Positions 50,232 through 58,315 of a stretch of DNA of 64,000 nt are shown here, piece by piece. Position numbers and translations under genes: made by a program. Origin of the DNA: Actinoplanes italicus (GTDB lineage Bacteria; Actinomycetota; Actinomycetes; Mycobacteriales; Micromonosporaceae); assembly GCF_003001815.1 (NCBI RefSeq), contig NZ_PVMZ01000023.1:1-64000 (forward strand), read 5' to 3'. Within the stretch, counting starts at the first letter, position 1. Each line of letters starts with the position of its first letter. The notes below the pieces were generated by a model. The model ran no database searches and was not told the DNA's origin. It saw nothing but the letters and a program-made list of their open reading frames with translations.

Positions 50232-50954
50232 CTAGGTTTCGCGGAAGAAGGCGACCGCCTCGATCAGGGCCCGATCGGTGAGCGCCGGATCGTGCCGCGG
50301 ACCCACGTCACGCATGAACGCGTGCTCCCCGCCGGTGTAGACGTGCAGCTCCAGATCGGTCAGCCCCGCCGCGTAGAGCCGCTGCAGGATGTCGAGCCGG
50401 GCGTCCGCGGGCACATGCGGGTCCTGACTACCGAAAACGATCAGCAGCCGGCCCCGGATGTCGGCGGCCCGTTCCATCGACCCGGCATCCGCGTCGGCGC
50501 CCAGAGCGCCGTTGTGCAGGCCGGTCGGATAGAAGCAGACCGTCGCCTTCACCCGCGGATCGAATGCCGCCCGGAACGCCAGATGCCCGCCGATGCAGAA
50601 CCCGGTCACGAACAGGTCCGACACGTCCGGCCGTGACTCCAGATAGTCCAGCACTGCTGCCCGGTCCGCGTCGAACGACGCCGTCGTGGTGGCGGCCGCG
50701 CCCGCAAGCCCGTGCCGCTTGCCCTCGTCGTCGAACTCCAGCGCCACCCCGGCCAGCGGCCCGTGCGGGTAGATCTCCGGCACCACCACCACGAACCCGT
50801 CCGCGGCCAGCCGCCGGGCCGTGCGCAGCGTCGACTCGGTCAGCTGGAAGATGTCGGTGTAGAGCAGCAGCCCCGGCCATTCCCGGTCGCCGACCGGCCG
50901 GATCACGATCGCCCGGATATCGCCCACCCGGGTCTCTTCCTCAAGCAACTTCAT
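50232..50954 (-). CDS. Dienelactone hydrolase family protein
   Basis: A 240-residue alpha/beta hydrolase with the Cys-type triad of dienelactone hydrolases: Cys in TGFCIGGHLAFRAA near residue 118, Asp in VFGSQDPHVPADAR near 173, His in YTGGEHAFMRDVG near 208. It starts at the ATG 50954; the upstream extension of the frame has no family likeness. The DUF4184 gene diverges from it with only about 50 bases between. Cytoplasmic; substrate unknown. Confidence 0.88.
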   Translation of the reverse strand: MKLLEEETRVGDIRAIVIRPVGDREWPGLLLYTDIFQLTESTLRTARRLAADGFVVVVPEIYPHGPLAGVALEFDDEGKRHGLAGAAATTTASFDADRAAVLDYLESRPDVSDLFVTGFCIGGHLAFRAAFDPRVKATVCFYPTGLHNGALGADADAGSMERAADIRGRLLIVFGSQDPHVPADARLDILQRLYAAGLTDLELHVYTGGEHAFMRDVGPRHDPALTDRALIEAVAFFRET

Positions 50955-51003
50955 GATCAGCACATTAGGGGCAGGGTGGGGCCGGTTGGCTATCGTGCGG
51001 ACG

Positions 51004-51699
51004 GTGCCGAGTACATTTCCTACGCATCCCGCCGGAATCCTGCCCCTGAAGCTGTGGCGTCCCCGCTGGTTCGACGGCGTCGCGCTGGTGCTGGGAGCCG
51101 CCTCACCCGACATCGCGTACCTCGTCGACGGCAGCGGGCTGCCGGTCTGGCCGCTCTCGCACCAGCTGCACGGCCTGATCCTCTTCTGCCTGCCGGTGAC
51201 GTTGCTCGGCTGCCTTCTCGTCCGCCGGGCCGCCCCCGTCGTCGCCGCGCACCTGCCCGCGGGTGGCCCGTTCGCGCTGCGCGACTACGGGGCGTTGCGC
51301 TCGTCCGGGCACGCGTGGTGGATCACCGCCATCTCGGCCGTGATCGGCGCGGCCAGCCATCTGCTGCTCGACGGGCTGGAGGCGTGGGTGCCGGCTATCG
51401 AGTACCCGGCGCACCTGGTCGGGCTGGTCGCGATGCTGGCGCTGGCCGCGGTGATCGGGCGGCGGCGCCTGGTGCACCGCTGGCACGGCCCGGCGCCTTC
51501 GGCCCCACGGCATCCGAGCCTCTTCTGGTCCGTCGTGGTCGCGGTCGCACTGCCGGGGCTCGCGGTGGTCCCGTTCCTTCCGGCGGCCTTTCTGCCGCAC
51601 ACCACGGGCGTACGGGTACTGACCGCGCTCGCCGTGGCCCTGCTCGTCGCCGCCGCGGTCACCGGCCGCCGCCGGACTCCGCACCTCGTCAACGGCTAG
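51004..51699 (+). CDS. DUF4184-like membrane protein
   Basis: A 231-residue membrane protein with about six helices. The start PSTFPTHPAGILPLKLWRP, then GAASPDIAYLVDGS and the His/Asp pairs in SHQLHGLILFCLP and ASHLLLDGLE are typical of DUF4184, a group related to membrane metal-dependent hydrolases (YdjM-like), where the His/Asp residues may bind metal. I choose the GTG at 51004 because the family starts at this point. Followed by tandem hairpin repeats. Confidence 0.78.
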   Translation: MPSTFPTHPAGILPLKLWRPRWFDGVALVLGAASPDIAYLVDGSGLPVWPLSHQLHGLILFCLPVTLLGCLLVRRAAPVVAAHLPAGGPFALRDYGALRSSGHAWWITAISAVIGAASHLLLDGLEAWVPAIEYPAHLVGLVAMLALAAVIGRRRLVHRWHGPAPSAPRHPSLFWSVVVAVALPGLAVVPFLPAAFLPHTTGVRVLTALAVALLVAAAVTGRRRTPHLVNG

Positions 51700-51712
51700 C
51701 CCGCTTCACCCC

Positions 51713-51874
51713 GTGGTGACCTGTGGCTCGCGGGTGGGTGTAGGTCACCACGCAGGGGGGCGGCGTTCAGGCGTGTGGTGATGTGTGGCTCGCGGGTGGG
51801 CGTAGGTCACCACGCAGGGGGCGGCGTTCAGGCGTGTGGTGATGTGTGGTGCGGAGCGGACCATGGATCACCGC
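51713..51874. repeat. Three tandem hairpin repeats (61-62 bp) between convergent genes
   Basis: Unit 1 (51713-51774) and unit 2 (51775-51835) are almost identical; unit 3 (51836-51874) is partial and diverged. Each begins GTGGTGA and contains its complement TCACCAC 21 or so bases later, so each can fold into a hairpin (unit 1: GTGGTGACC with GGTCACCAC, 51713-51721 and 51743-51751). They lie between the ends of the DUF4184 and lacI-type genes and probably act as serial terminators. Confidence 0.8.
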
Positions 51875-51879
51875 GCGGT

Positions 51880-52941
51880 TCAGCGGGGCGGGTCGGCGGG
51901 GTCGGGGCGGAGCTCGCCGGAGCCACGGCGGATCAGGGTGGTCGGGATCCAGTGCTCGGCCGGTGGAGTGGTGTCGCCGTCGATGCGGCGGAACAGGGCC
52001 TGTGCGGCGGTGCGGCCCATCGACGCCGGATCCTGGGCCACCACGGTGATCGCCGGCTCGAGCAGGTCGGCCAGCGGGAAGTCGTCGAAGCCGACCAGGG
52101 CCACGGTGCGGTGAAGGCCGAGGCGGCGCAGTGCGCGCACCGCGCCGACGGTCACCGCGTTCTGGCCGGTGAAAAGGGCGGTCGGCGGGTCCGGGCGGTG
52201 GAACAGTTCCAGCACGCGGCTCTCGGCGAGCGCCTCGGAACCCAGGTCGGAGAGGATCAGGCGATCCTCGGGCTCGATGCCGGCCTCACGCAGGCCGGCC
52301 AGGTAACCCTCCTGGCGGAGCTTGGCCGTCGGGATCCGGACGTGGTCGCTGAGGCACGCGATCCGGCGGTGTCCGTGTGTGATCAGGTGCCGGGTGGCCT
52401 CGGTGGCGCCCAGGACGTTGGTGGCCAGCACCGTGTCGCCGGGGAAGCCGTGACCGGGGCGGTCGACGAAGACCACCGGGGTGTCCACCCGCAGCTCCGA
52501 CGCCAGATAGCTCTGGTCAGCGCTGACGGTCGCCATGATCAGGCCGTCGGCGCGGCGCATGGTGATGGCGCGGGCCAGTTCACGTTCGCGTTTGGAGCAC
52601 TCGTCGAGACTGCCGGTGATCACCTGTACGCCGCGGTCACGGGCCTCGTCGTCCACGGCCCGGTGCAGGGTGGCGAAGAACGGATTGCCGACGTCCTTGA
52701 GCAGCAGCGCGATCATCTCGGTACGGCGATCGCTGCGCCGCAGGGTGCTGGCCCCGATGTCGGGGCTGTAGTTGAGGATCTCGATCGCGCTGCGCACCTG
52801 GGCGACCAGCAGAGGGGAGACGTTCTCCTCGTTGTTGACGACACGGGACACCGTCTTGAGGCTGACCTTCGCGATCTTCGCGACGTCGTTCATCGTGGGC
52901 CGGCCGCTGCCCCGCCCACGGGACGTTCGTTCCGGTGCCAC
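51880..52941 (-). CDS. LacI-family transcriptional regulator
   Basis: A 353-residue LacI/GalR repressor. The helix-turn-helix with hinge is at residues 16-70 (TMNDVAKIAKVSLKTVSRVVNN, IEILNYSPDIGASTLRR), followed by the periplasmic-binding-protein-like sugar domain (FVDRPGHGFPGDTVLATN; GHRRIACLSD; VALVGFDDFPLADLLEPAITVV). The GTG at 52941 has GAGGAG at five bases. Two to three copies of the palindrome TGACAACGTTGTCA lie in front of it and toward the AbfB-domain gene, implying autoregulation and control of the divergent gene. Confidence 0.9.
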   Translation of the reverse strand: MAPERTSRGRGSGRPTMNDVAKIAKVSLKTVSRVVNNEENVSPLLVAQVRSAIEILNYSPDIGASTLRRSDRRTEMIALLLKDVGNPFFATLHRAVDDEARDRGVQVITGSLDECSKRERELARAITMRRADGLIMATVSADQSYLASELRVDTPVVFVDRPGHGFPGDTVLATNVLGATEATRHLITHGHRRIACLSDHVRIPTAKLRQEGYLAGLREAGIEPEDRLILSDLGSEALAESRVLELFHRPDPPTALFTGQNAVTVGAVRALRRLGLHRTVALVGFDDFPLADLLEPAITVVAQDPASMGRTAAQALFRRIDGDTTPPAEHWIPTTLIRRGSGELRPDPADPPR

Positions 52942-53021
52942 GCCGCTCCTCGCCCCCGTGATGCCGCCGGCTCTCACCCCCGGATGCTGACCGGCTAAAG
53001 AGTAAACGCCCCGCCAGAGCC

Positions 53022-53145
53022 GGACAACGATGTCAGTGCAGCGCGATCGTCGATACGCTTCGCTGACCACGGTTGACAAACCTGCCTGAAACAATCAGTT
53101 GACAACGATGGGTGGCTCGCGTTCACTCCGTTGACAACGTTGTCA
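53022..53145. promoter_or_regulatory. Three LacI-type operator sites
   Basis: A perfect 14-base palindrome TGACAACGTTGTCA at 53132-53145, a near copy GGACAACGATGTCA at 53022-53035, and a half-site TGACAACGATG at 53100-53110. The central CG and the symmetry match LacI-family operators. They fill the space between the lacI-type gene and the AbfB-domain gene. Confidence 0.7.
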
Positions 53146-53202
53146 GGGACGCGTTGCCACCCCGACCACAGACCTTTGTCGTGACCAGGAGCCCCACACC
53201 AG

Positions 53203-53964
53203 ATGACGAAGGCCGACGACCTCGAAACGGTCCCGCCGCCGCCACGACCGTCCCGCCGCCCGGTGCTGATGCTCGTCGGGGCGACCGCTCTGGCCGTGCT
53301 CGGCTACGGCGTCGCGGCGATCGTGGTGCTCGGCGAGGAACCGTCTCAGCCACCGGTGTTCGCGCAGCCGCCGCCACCACGCTCGTCGCCCGCCGTGGAG
53401 ACACCGCCCGTCTCCCTGCTTCCGGCGCCGCCCACCGAGCCGGCCGAGCCCACCCGCGACGTCGAGGGGGTTCGCGCCGAGGGCACCGGCCGGCCCGGTC
53501 GCGGCACGGCCACCCCGAGCCGGACGGCCGCCTCACCCGTGCCGGACCCGGCCTTCACCGTCGGCCGCACCGTCGGCGTCGGGATGGCCGGGGTGAACGG
53601 ATACCGGCTGCGCAACCGTGACTTCGTCGCCCGGATCGAGGCCGACGGCACGGCCAAGGGTCCGAGCGGGCGGTTCACCGTGCGGCAGGGGCTCGGCGAC
53701 GGCCGTTGCGTCTCGTTCGAATCGGCCGAGTTCCCCGGCTTCTATCTGCGGCATCGTAACTACGTCCTGCTGGTGGAACGGGCCGAGCAGAACGACCTTT
53801 TCCGGTACGACGCCACGTTCTGCCCGGTGGCGTCGGCGGGCGGGTTCGCGCTGCGCTCGGTGAACTTTCCCGACCATCACCTGATCCACGCCGACGGGCT
53901 GGTCCGCCTCGTCCCGTCGGCGCCCGTGCAGGCGACCGTGTTCCGCGCCCTGCCCCCGATCTGA
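53203..53964 (+). CDS. Membrane-anchored AbfB-domain protein
   Basis: A 253-residue protein: short cytoplasmic part, one membrane helix (about 20-44, PVLMLVGATALAVLGYGVAAIVVL), a Pro/Thr/Ser-rich external stalk (45-115) and a C-terminal AbfB (arabinofuranosidase B type, CBM42-like) beta-trefoil module with repeats YRLRNRDFVARIEADG, FYLRHRNYVLLVERAE, FALRSVNFPDHHLIHADG. AbfB modules bind arabinose-containing glycans. No catalytic domain is present, so it is likely a surface sensor or anchor. Divergent from the LacI-type gene with shared operators. Confidence 0.82.
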   Translation: MTKADDLETVPPPPRPSRRPVLMLVGATALAVLGYGVAAIVVLGEEPSQPPVFAQPPPPRSSPAVETPPVSLLPAPPTEPAEPTRDVEGVRAEGTGRPGRGTATPSRTAASPVPDPAFTVGRTVGVGMAGVNGYRLRNRDFVARIEADGTAKGPSGRFTVRQGLGDGRCVSFESAEFPGFYLRHRNYVLLVERAEQNDLFRYDATFCPVASAGGFALRSVNFPDHHLIHADGLVRLVPSAPVQATVFRALPPI

Positions 53965-54002
53965 CCGCGCCCTGTACGCCTGCACGCCGAACGGAATCCA
54001 CC

Positions 54003-54656
54003 ATGCCCCTCACCCCGGCGGACATCCACAACATGGAGTTCCGCGACCCCCTCCCGGGTGAACGCGGCTACGACAGAGAGCAGGTCGACGCGTTCCTCGG
54101 CGTGGCCGAGCGAGCCTTCACCCGCCTCAACGGCCAGAACCGCGCGCTGCGCGAACGCCTCCAGCGGGCCGCGCCGGAACCGGAGGCGGCCGGTGTCGCC
54201 GCCGGTCTCGCGGCGGAGCTGGAGCGGACGCGGGCCGAGCAGGCGCGGGCCGAGCAGCGGGCCCGCACACTCGAGGCCGAACTCACGCGAGCCCGGGAGG
54301 AAGCGCGAGCGCGTGAGGGGGCCCGGGAGGAACAGCGGCCCTCCGAAGGCGGTGACCGCGTGCTGGCCGTCGCCCGGCGCCACGCCGACGACCATCTGCG
54401 TGAGGCCGAGCAGAAGGCCCGGGAACTGCTCGACGCCGCGCGCGCCAAGGCCGACCAGGTGACCAGCGACGCCGAGCTCCGGGCCGCCACCATCGACGGC
54501 GATGCCCGCCACCTGCACGCCACCGCGGTGCACGGCCTGGCCGCCGAACGTGAGGCCGCGCTCGTCGAGATCGAACGCCTGACCGGGCTGCTCCGTGAAC
54601 GCCACGCACGGATGCGCGATCTGATCGAGGATCGGCTGCACGAGTTGGGTGGGTAG
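54003..54656 (+). CDS. DivIVA-domain coiled-coil protein
   Basis: A 217-residue protein beginning LTPADIHNMEFRDPLPGERGYDREQVDAFLGVAE, the DivIVA/Wag31 N-terminal module (LTPxDIxxxxFxxxxxGxRGYxxxEVDxFL) that binds curved membrane, then a long Arg/Glu/Ala coiled coil (about 45-215). It is shorter than Wag31 and more like the accessory DivIVA-like proteins of actinomycetes. It lies 38 bases after the AbfB-domain gene, probably in one transcript. Role in cell-pole or septum organisation is inferred from the family. Confidence 0.85.
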   Translation: MPLTPADIHNMEFRDPLPGERGYDREQVDAFLGVAERAFTRLNGQNRALRERLQRAAPEPEAAGVAAGLAAELERTRAEQARAEQRARTLEAELTRAREEARAREGAREEQRPSEGGDRVLAVARRHADDHLREAEQKARELLDAARAKADQVTSDAELRAATIDGDARHLHATAVHGLAAEREAALVEIERLTGLLRERHARMRDLIEDRLHELGG

Positions 54657-54724
54657 CCCTCAGCCACCGCATCCGGCCCGGCGGTCGCGCTGCGGCCTTG
54701 CGCCGCAGCCCCGTCGCGCCGACG

Positions 54725-55687
54725 CTACGGGACTGTCCGGGCTGCGTTTGAAGGCTGCTCCTTCCGTACCATATGGTCCGGTTCTCGGCGAAGCCCCAGA
54801 TTCGAGACCGGACCGAGATGGCCGAGTTTGTCGGGGTTGACCACCGACCTCGCCACATGGACCATGCCGTCGGCCACGTCCAGCGACATCACCGCCACCA
54901 CCCGGTCGCCGGCGTCGCGGAAGACCGCGCCCGGCTGGCCGTTCACCCAGGCCGGGCTGAGGGTGACGCCGATCCGCAGGAAGCGGCGGAAGAGGCCGGC
55001 GAAGAGCCGGGCCACCGCGAGCCGGCCCACCGGCGGAGTCGCCAGGGCCTGCGCCTTGCCGCCGCCGTCGCCGATCAGCACCACGTCCGGTGCCAGCAGC
55101 TCCATCAGCACGTCGATGTCGCCGCCGGCCGCCGCGGTGAAGAAGCGGTCGGCGAGTTCGGCGGCCTCGGCCCGGCGTGCGCCGCTGCCGGCTTCGGGCG
55201 GACCGGTGTGGATACGCTGCCGGGCCCGGGTGAAGATCTGGCGGCAGTTCGCCTCCGACCTGCCGACCAGCCCGGCGATCTCCGGGTAGCCGTAGCCGAA
55301 CACCTCACGCAGCATGAACACCGCCCGTTCGACGGGCGACAACGACTCCAGCAGTACGAGGAACGCCATCGACAGTGAGTCGGCGAGTTCGGCGTGCTCG
55401 GCCGGACCCGAGTCGACCAGCGGCTCCGGAAGCCACGCGCCGACGTACGTCTCGCGGCGTACCCGCGCCGACCCCAGGTGGTTGATGCCGAGCCGGGTCA
55501 CGGCGGTCGTCAGGTACGCCTTCACGTTCGACACCGCGGTGCCCGACCGCTTCGCCTTGACCAGGCCGAGCATGGCGTCCTGCACGATGTCCTCGGCGTC
55601 GCCGACCGAGCCGGTCATGCCGTACGCGATGGAGAACAGCAGCGGCCGGTAACCGGCCGCCGCCGTCGTCTCGTCGATCGAGGTCAC
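54725..55687 (-). CDS. ECF sigma factor, SigJ type (ECF41-like)
   Basis: A 320-residue sigma factor with region 2 (YRPLLFSIAYGMTGSVGDAEDIVQDAMLG), region 4 (LLESLSPVERAVFMLREVFGYGYPEIAGLVGRSEANCRQIFTRARQR, in parts) and a C-terminal SnoaL-like domain (ADRFFTAAAGGDIDVLMELLAPDVVLIGDGGG) that controls activity in this ECF class. The GTG at 55687 overlaps the stop of the carboxymuconolactone-decarboxylase-like gene, the partner always found with this sigma class. A C-terminal tail of about 25 residues looks extra. Confidence 0.88.
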   Translation of the reverse strand: MTSIDETTAAAGYRPLLFSIAYGMTGSVGDAEDIVQDAMLGLVKAKRSGTAVSNVKAYLTTAVTRLGINHLGSARVRRETYVGAWLPEPLVDSGPAEHAELADSLSMAFLVLLESLSPVERAVFMLREVFGYGYPEIAGLVGRSEANCRQIFTRARQRIHTGPPEAGSGARRAEAAELADRFFTAAAGGDIDVLMELLAPDVVLIGDGGGKAQALATPPVGRLAVARLFAGLFRRFLRIGVTLSPAWVNGQPGAVFRDAGDRVVAVMSLDVADGMVHVARSVVNPDKLGHLGPVSNLGLRREPDHMVRKEQPSNAARTVP

Positions 55688-56157
55688 GCGAACTGACCCG
55701 GCTGGTACCACCCGGCCGGCTGCTGCACGATCACGTTGAACCGGTTGAACGCGTTGATCGTTGCGATCGTCGCCACCAGTGCCACCAGCTGGTTCTCGTC
55801 GTAGTGCTTCGCCGCGTTCGCCCACACCTCCTCGGGCACCCCGCCCGCGGCGTCCGCGATCCGGGTGCCCTGCTCGGCGAGTTCGAGCGCGGCCCGCTCG
55901 GCGTCGGTGAACACCGTCGCCTCCCGCCAGGCCGCCACCAGGTGCAGCCGCTGGGCGGTCTCACCGGCGGCGGCGGCGTCCTTGGCGTGCATGTCGACGC
56001 AGAACCCGCAGCCGTTGATCTGACTCACCCGCAGGAGCACCAGCTCCCGCGTCGACTCGGGCAGACCGGCGTCCTTCACCGCCTTACCGGCCGCGGTGAA
56101 GTGCTTCATGATCTTTCCGGCGACCGGGTTGCTGAACAGGTCGAGGCGAGCTTCCAT
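55684..56157 (-). CDS. Carboxymuconolactone decarboxylase/AhpD-like protein
   Basis: A 157-residue alkylhydroperoxidase-like protein with the redox motif CGFC in INGCGFCVDMHAKDAAAAG near residue 50, and the following Glu/His relay ETAQRLHLVAAW. Its family is the known genomic partner of SigJ/ECF41 sigma factors; the substrate is unclear. Start ATG 56157, GGAG-type site; divergent from the 2H-type protein with about 70 bases of promoter space. Overlaps the sigma gene by four bases (GTGA). Confidence 0.9.
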   Translation of the reverse strand: MEARLDLFSNPVAGKIMKHFTAAGKAVKDAGLPESTRELVLLRVSQINGCGFCVDMHAKDAAAAGETAQRLHLVAAWREATVFTDAERAALELAEQGTRIADAAGGVPEEVWANAAKHYDENQLVALVATIATINAFNRFNVIVQQPAGWYQPGQFA

Positions 56158-56225
56158 GACTGACTCCTCTGTCGTGTTTAGTTGCTCGCCCTCTTAGACA
56201 GATCACGCCGCCGATCTGTGACAGT

Positions 56226-56705
56226 GTGAAAGTGACCGTGCTCACCATCGAGTTGCTGCTCGACGACCGCCTCGAATCCGCGGTCCGTGACCTGTGGGAA
56301 TCGCTGCACGCCGCCGGGCTGCGCAGCCTCGCGACACACCGGCATCCCACCAACCGGCCGCACATCACGCTGGTCACCACCGGGTCGCTGGACGACCTGC
56401 CCGGACTCGACCTGCCACTGCCGGTCACTCTCGGGCCGGTTCACCTGCTCGGACGGGCGTTGGTGCGACCGGCCGAGTCCCCTGAGCTGCGTCTGCTGCA
56501 TGCGCTGGTGTGGCGGTCGGCCGGTTCGATCAATCCGCTGTACGAGCCGTCGGCCTGGGTGCCGCACGTCAGCCTGGCCCTCAACCTGCCGGTTCCACAG
56601 CGGTCGGACGCTCTGGCGCTGCTGGCGGGCCTTCCCCCTCTGTCCGGCCACTGTGTCGCGGCCCGCTCCTACGACACCGAGGCCCGCACCGTCCACGAGC
56701 TGTAG
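56226..56705 (+). CDS. 2H phosphoesterase (2'-5' RNA ligase-like) protein
   Basis: A 159-residue protein with the two catalytic H-x-T/S motifs of the 2H superfamily: NRPHITLVTTG near residue 46 and WVPHVSLALN near residue 113, spaced as usual. Such enzymes open or close 2',3'-cyclic phosphates in RNA or nucleotides. GTG start; an alternative GTG at 56232 would remove two residues. No operon partner. Confidence 0.82.
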   Translation: MKVTVLTIELLLDDRLESAVRDLWESLHAAGLRSLATHRHPTNRPHITLVTTGSLDDLPGLDLPLPVTLGPVHLLGRALVRPAESPELRLLHALVWRSAGSINPLYEPSAWVPHVSLALNLPVPQRSDALALLAGLPPLSGHCVAARSYDTEARTVHEL

Positions 56706-56893
56706 CCGTGACCGTACTCACCGGCGTCCTCCCATCGGTCCGGCGAACCGGATCAACGTCCATGAGGTAGTCGTTCTTGAAGGCGGAGCCCCTGTACATC
56801 CAGCGGATTTGATCCGCATCCGGCGGCCTCTACTTTGGTGGCGGCCGCGAAGCGCACGTCCACGCTCCGGTTCGCACGCAAGGAGAAACTCTG

Positions 56894-57478
56894 ATGTCCT
56901 TTCCCCAGTACGCTTCCGCCCCGGCTCCGAAGAGGCCGATGGGCCCGCACAAGAAGGCCGGTCTGGTCACTGGCGGCGTATTCCTCGGTCTGGTCATCAT
57001 CGGCGCCGCCACCGGTGGGGGCGGCGGCACGCCCATCGCGACACCCGTCGCCGTGACCACCACCGCTGTGGAGATTCCCGCCGCGCCCATCGACACGCCG
57101 GAGCAGGCGGCGACCACCGAGCCCGCGGCCGCACCCACCACCGAGGCCACCACGGAGCCGGAGCCGGTTGCCGAGCCCACCAAGAAGCTGACCGTCGCCC
57201 AGGAGAACGCCGTCGAGAAGGCCGCCAGCTACCTCGAATTCTCGGCTTTCTCCCGTACGGGACTGATCAAGCAGCTCAAGTTCGAGGGGTTCTCCACCAA
57301 GGACGCCACCTTCGGCGTGGACGCGCAGAAGGCGAACTGGAACGACCAGGCCGCCAAGAAGGCAGCCGAGTACCTGGACTTCAGCTCGTTCTCGCGTTCG
57401 GGCCTGATCCGGCAGCTCAAGTTCGAGGGATTCACCACCAAGCAGGCCGAATACGGTGTCAAGAAGGCCGGTCTGTAG
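56894..57478 (+). CDS. Ltp-domain surface protein
   Basis: A 194-residue protein: a cytoplasmic start, one membrane helix (about 22-43, AGLVTGGVFLGLVIIGAATGGG), a Thr/Pro/Ala-rich stalk (45-98), and two Ltp repeats (PF07553 type): AVEKAASYLEFSAFSRTGLI and KKAAEYLDFSSFSRSGLIRQ, each followed by QLKFEGF. In streptococcal phage TP-J34 the Ltp lipoprotein blocks DNA injection by other phages; chromosomal actinobacterial copies have no known role. No lipobox cysteine is seen here. AGGAG precedes the ATG. Confidence 0.85.
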   Translation: MSFPQYASAPAPKRPMGPHKKAGLVTGGVFLGLVIIGAATGGGGGTPIATPVAVTTTAVEIPAAPIDTPEQAATTEPAAAPTTEATTEPEPVAEPTKKLTVAQENAVEKAASYLEFSAFSRTGLIKQLKFEGFSTKDATFGVDAQKANWNDQAAKKAAEYLDFSSFSRSGLIRQLKFEGFTTKQAEYGVKKAGL

Positions 57479-57781
57479 CCGGATGCGGGGTGGCGCTCCT
57501 CACGACCGGTACCTGTCCGTCACGACATCGGGTGTTCCTACCCGCCGTCCATTCTGATTCCGCCGCCGGCGGGAAGGACGAGGACCTTTCCGGCGGTACG
57601 GGGACGCGCCCGCCCCGCCACACTCACGCAGATGCCGTAGACGCGGGCATGACCGGTCCACCCGTTGACCCGGCCACCGCGTCCAGGGCTCCCATACGCG
57701 ACACGCTGTCAGGGCGTCACGGATCGTGCAAACGGGTTGAGGGTGGTGGCGGTTCGTTGATCATGGTCGTACATTCGGGCC
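57479..57781. other. Gene-free stretch
   Basis: About 300 bases with no supported gene, repeat or strong hairpin. It presumably holds the promoter of the DUF6817-like gene. Confidence 0.4.
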
Positions 57782-58315
57782 ATGAGTGTCGATGCGGAAG
57801 TCCGGGCGTGGCTGCGGGAACGCGGAACCGAGACCGTCAAGCATCCGGGCGGCACCCTCTACGCCCACCTCTGCCGGGTCCAGCAGCGGCTCGCGGCACT
57901 CGGCCATGACCAGCACGTTCAGTTCGCCGGGCTGACGCACGCGGCCTACGGCACCGACGGGTTCGACCTGGCACTGCTGTTCTGGCGTGAACGCGAGACA
58001 TTGCGCGATCTGGTCGGGCCGCACGCCGAAGAACTGGTCTACCTGTACGCCGCGTGTGATCGCGATCGGTCATGGCCCGACCTGGCGGCCACGCATCAGA
58101 TCACCGACCGTTTCACCGGCACGGTGGTGCGGCTCGCCGACTGGCAGCTGACCCCGTTCGTCGATCTGTCGACCGTCAACGAGCTCGACGTGCTCGAACA
58201 CGACCCGTCGCTGCTGGCCGAGCACCGCGATTACTTCACCGACCTGTTCACGGCCTGGGCGCCGATCACCTCACCAGCCGTGTCGACCGAGATCCGCCGC
58301 GTGCTCGCCCAGTGA
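57782..58315 (+). CDS. DUF6817-like protein
   Basis: A 177-residue protein with HPGGTLYAHLCRVQQRLAALG at residues 20-40, then LTHAAYGTDGFD and a C-terminal part with VNELDVLEHDPSLLAEHRDYF. The His residues in HPGGTLYAHL and GLTHAAYG recall a degenerate HD-like metal site, and I believe the family is DUF6817, function unknown. The 3' end overlaps the convergent acyl-CoA-dehydrogenase-like gene by 45 bases, which is long for an overlap but both frames look genuine. Confidence 0.7.
   Translation: MSVDAEVRAWLRERGTETVKHPGGTLYAHLCRVQQRLAALGHDQHVQFAGLTHAAYGTDGFDLALLFWRERETLRDLVGPHAEELVYLYAACDRDRSWPDLAATHQITDRFTGTVVRLADWQLTPFVDLSTVNELDVLEHDPSLLAEHRDYFTDLFTAWAPITSPAVSTEIRRVLAQ

Noticed and set aside
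51713..51874. CRISPR or small RNA array
   Set aside because: Direct tandem repeats without spacers, between convergent genes; hairpins suit terminators.
53112..53621. Arg-rich plus-strand frame before and across the AbfB-domain gene
   Set aside because: Overlaps the LacI operators and a well-supported gene in another frame; composition typical of a shifted high-GC frame.
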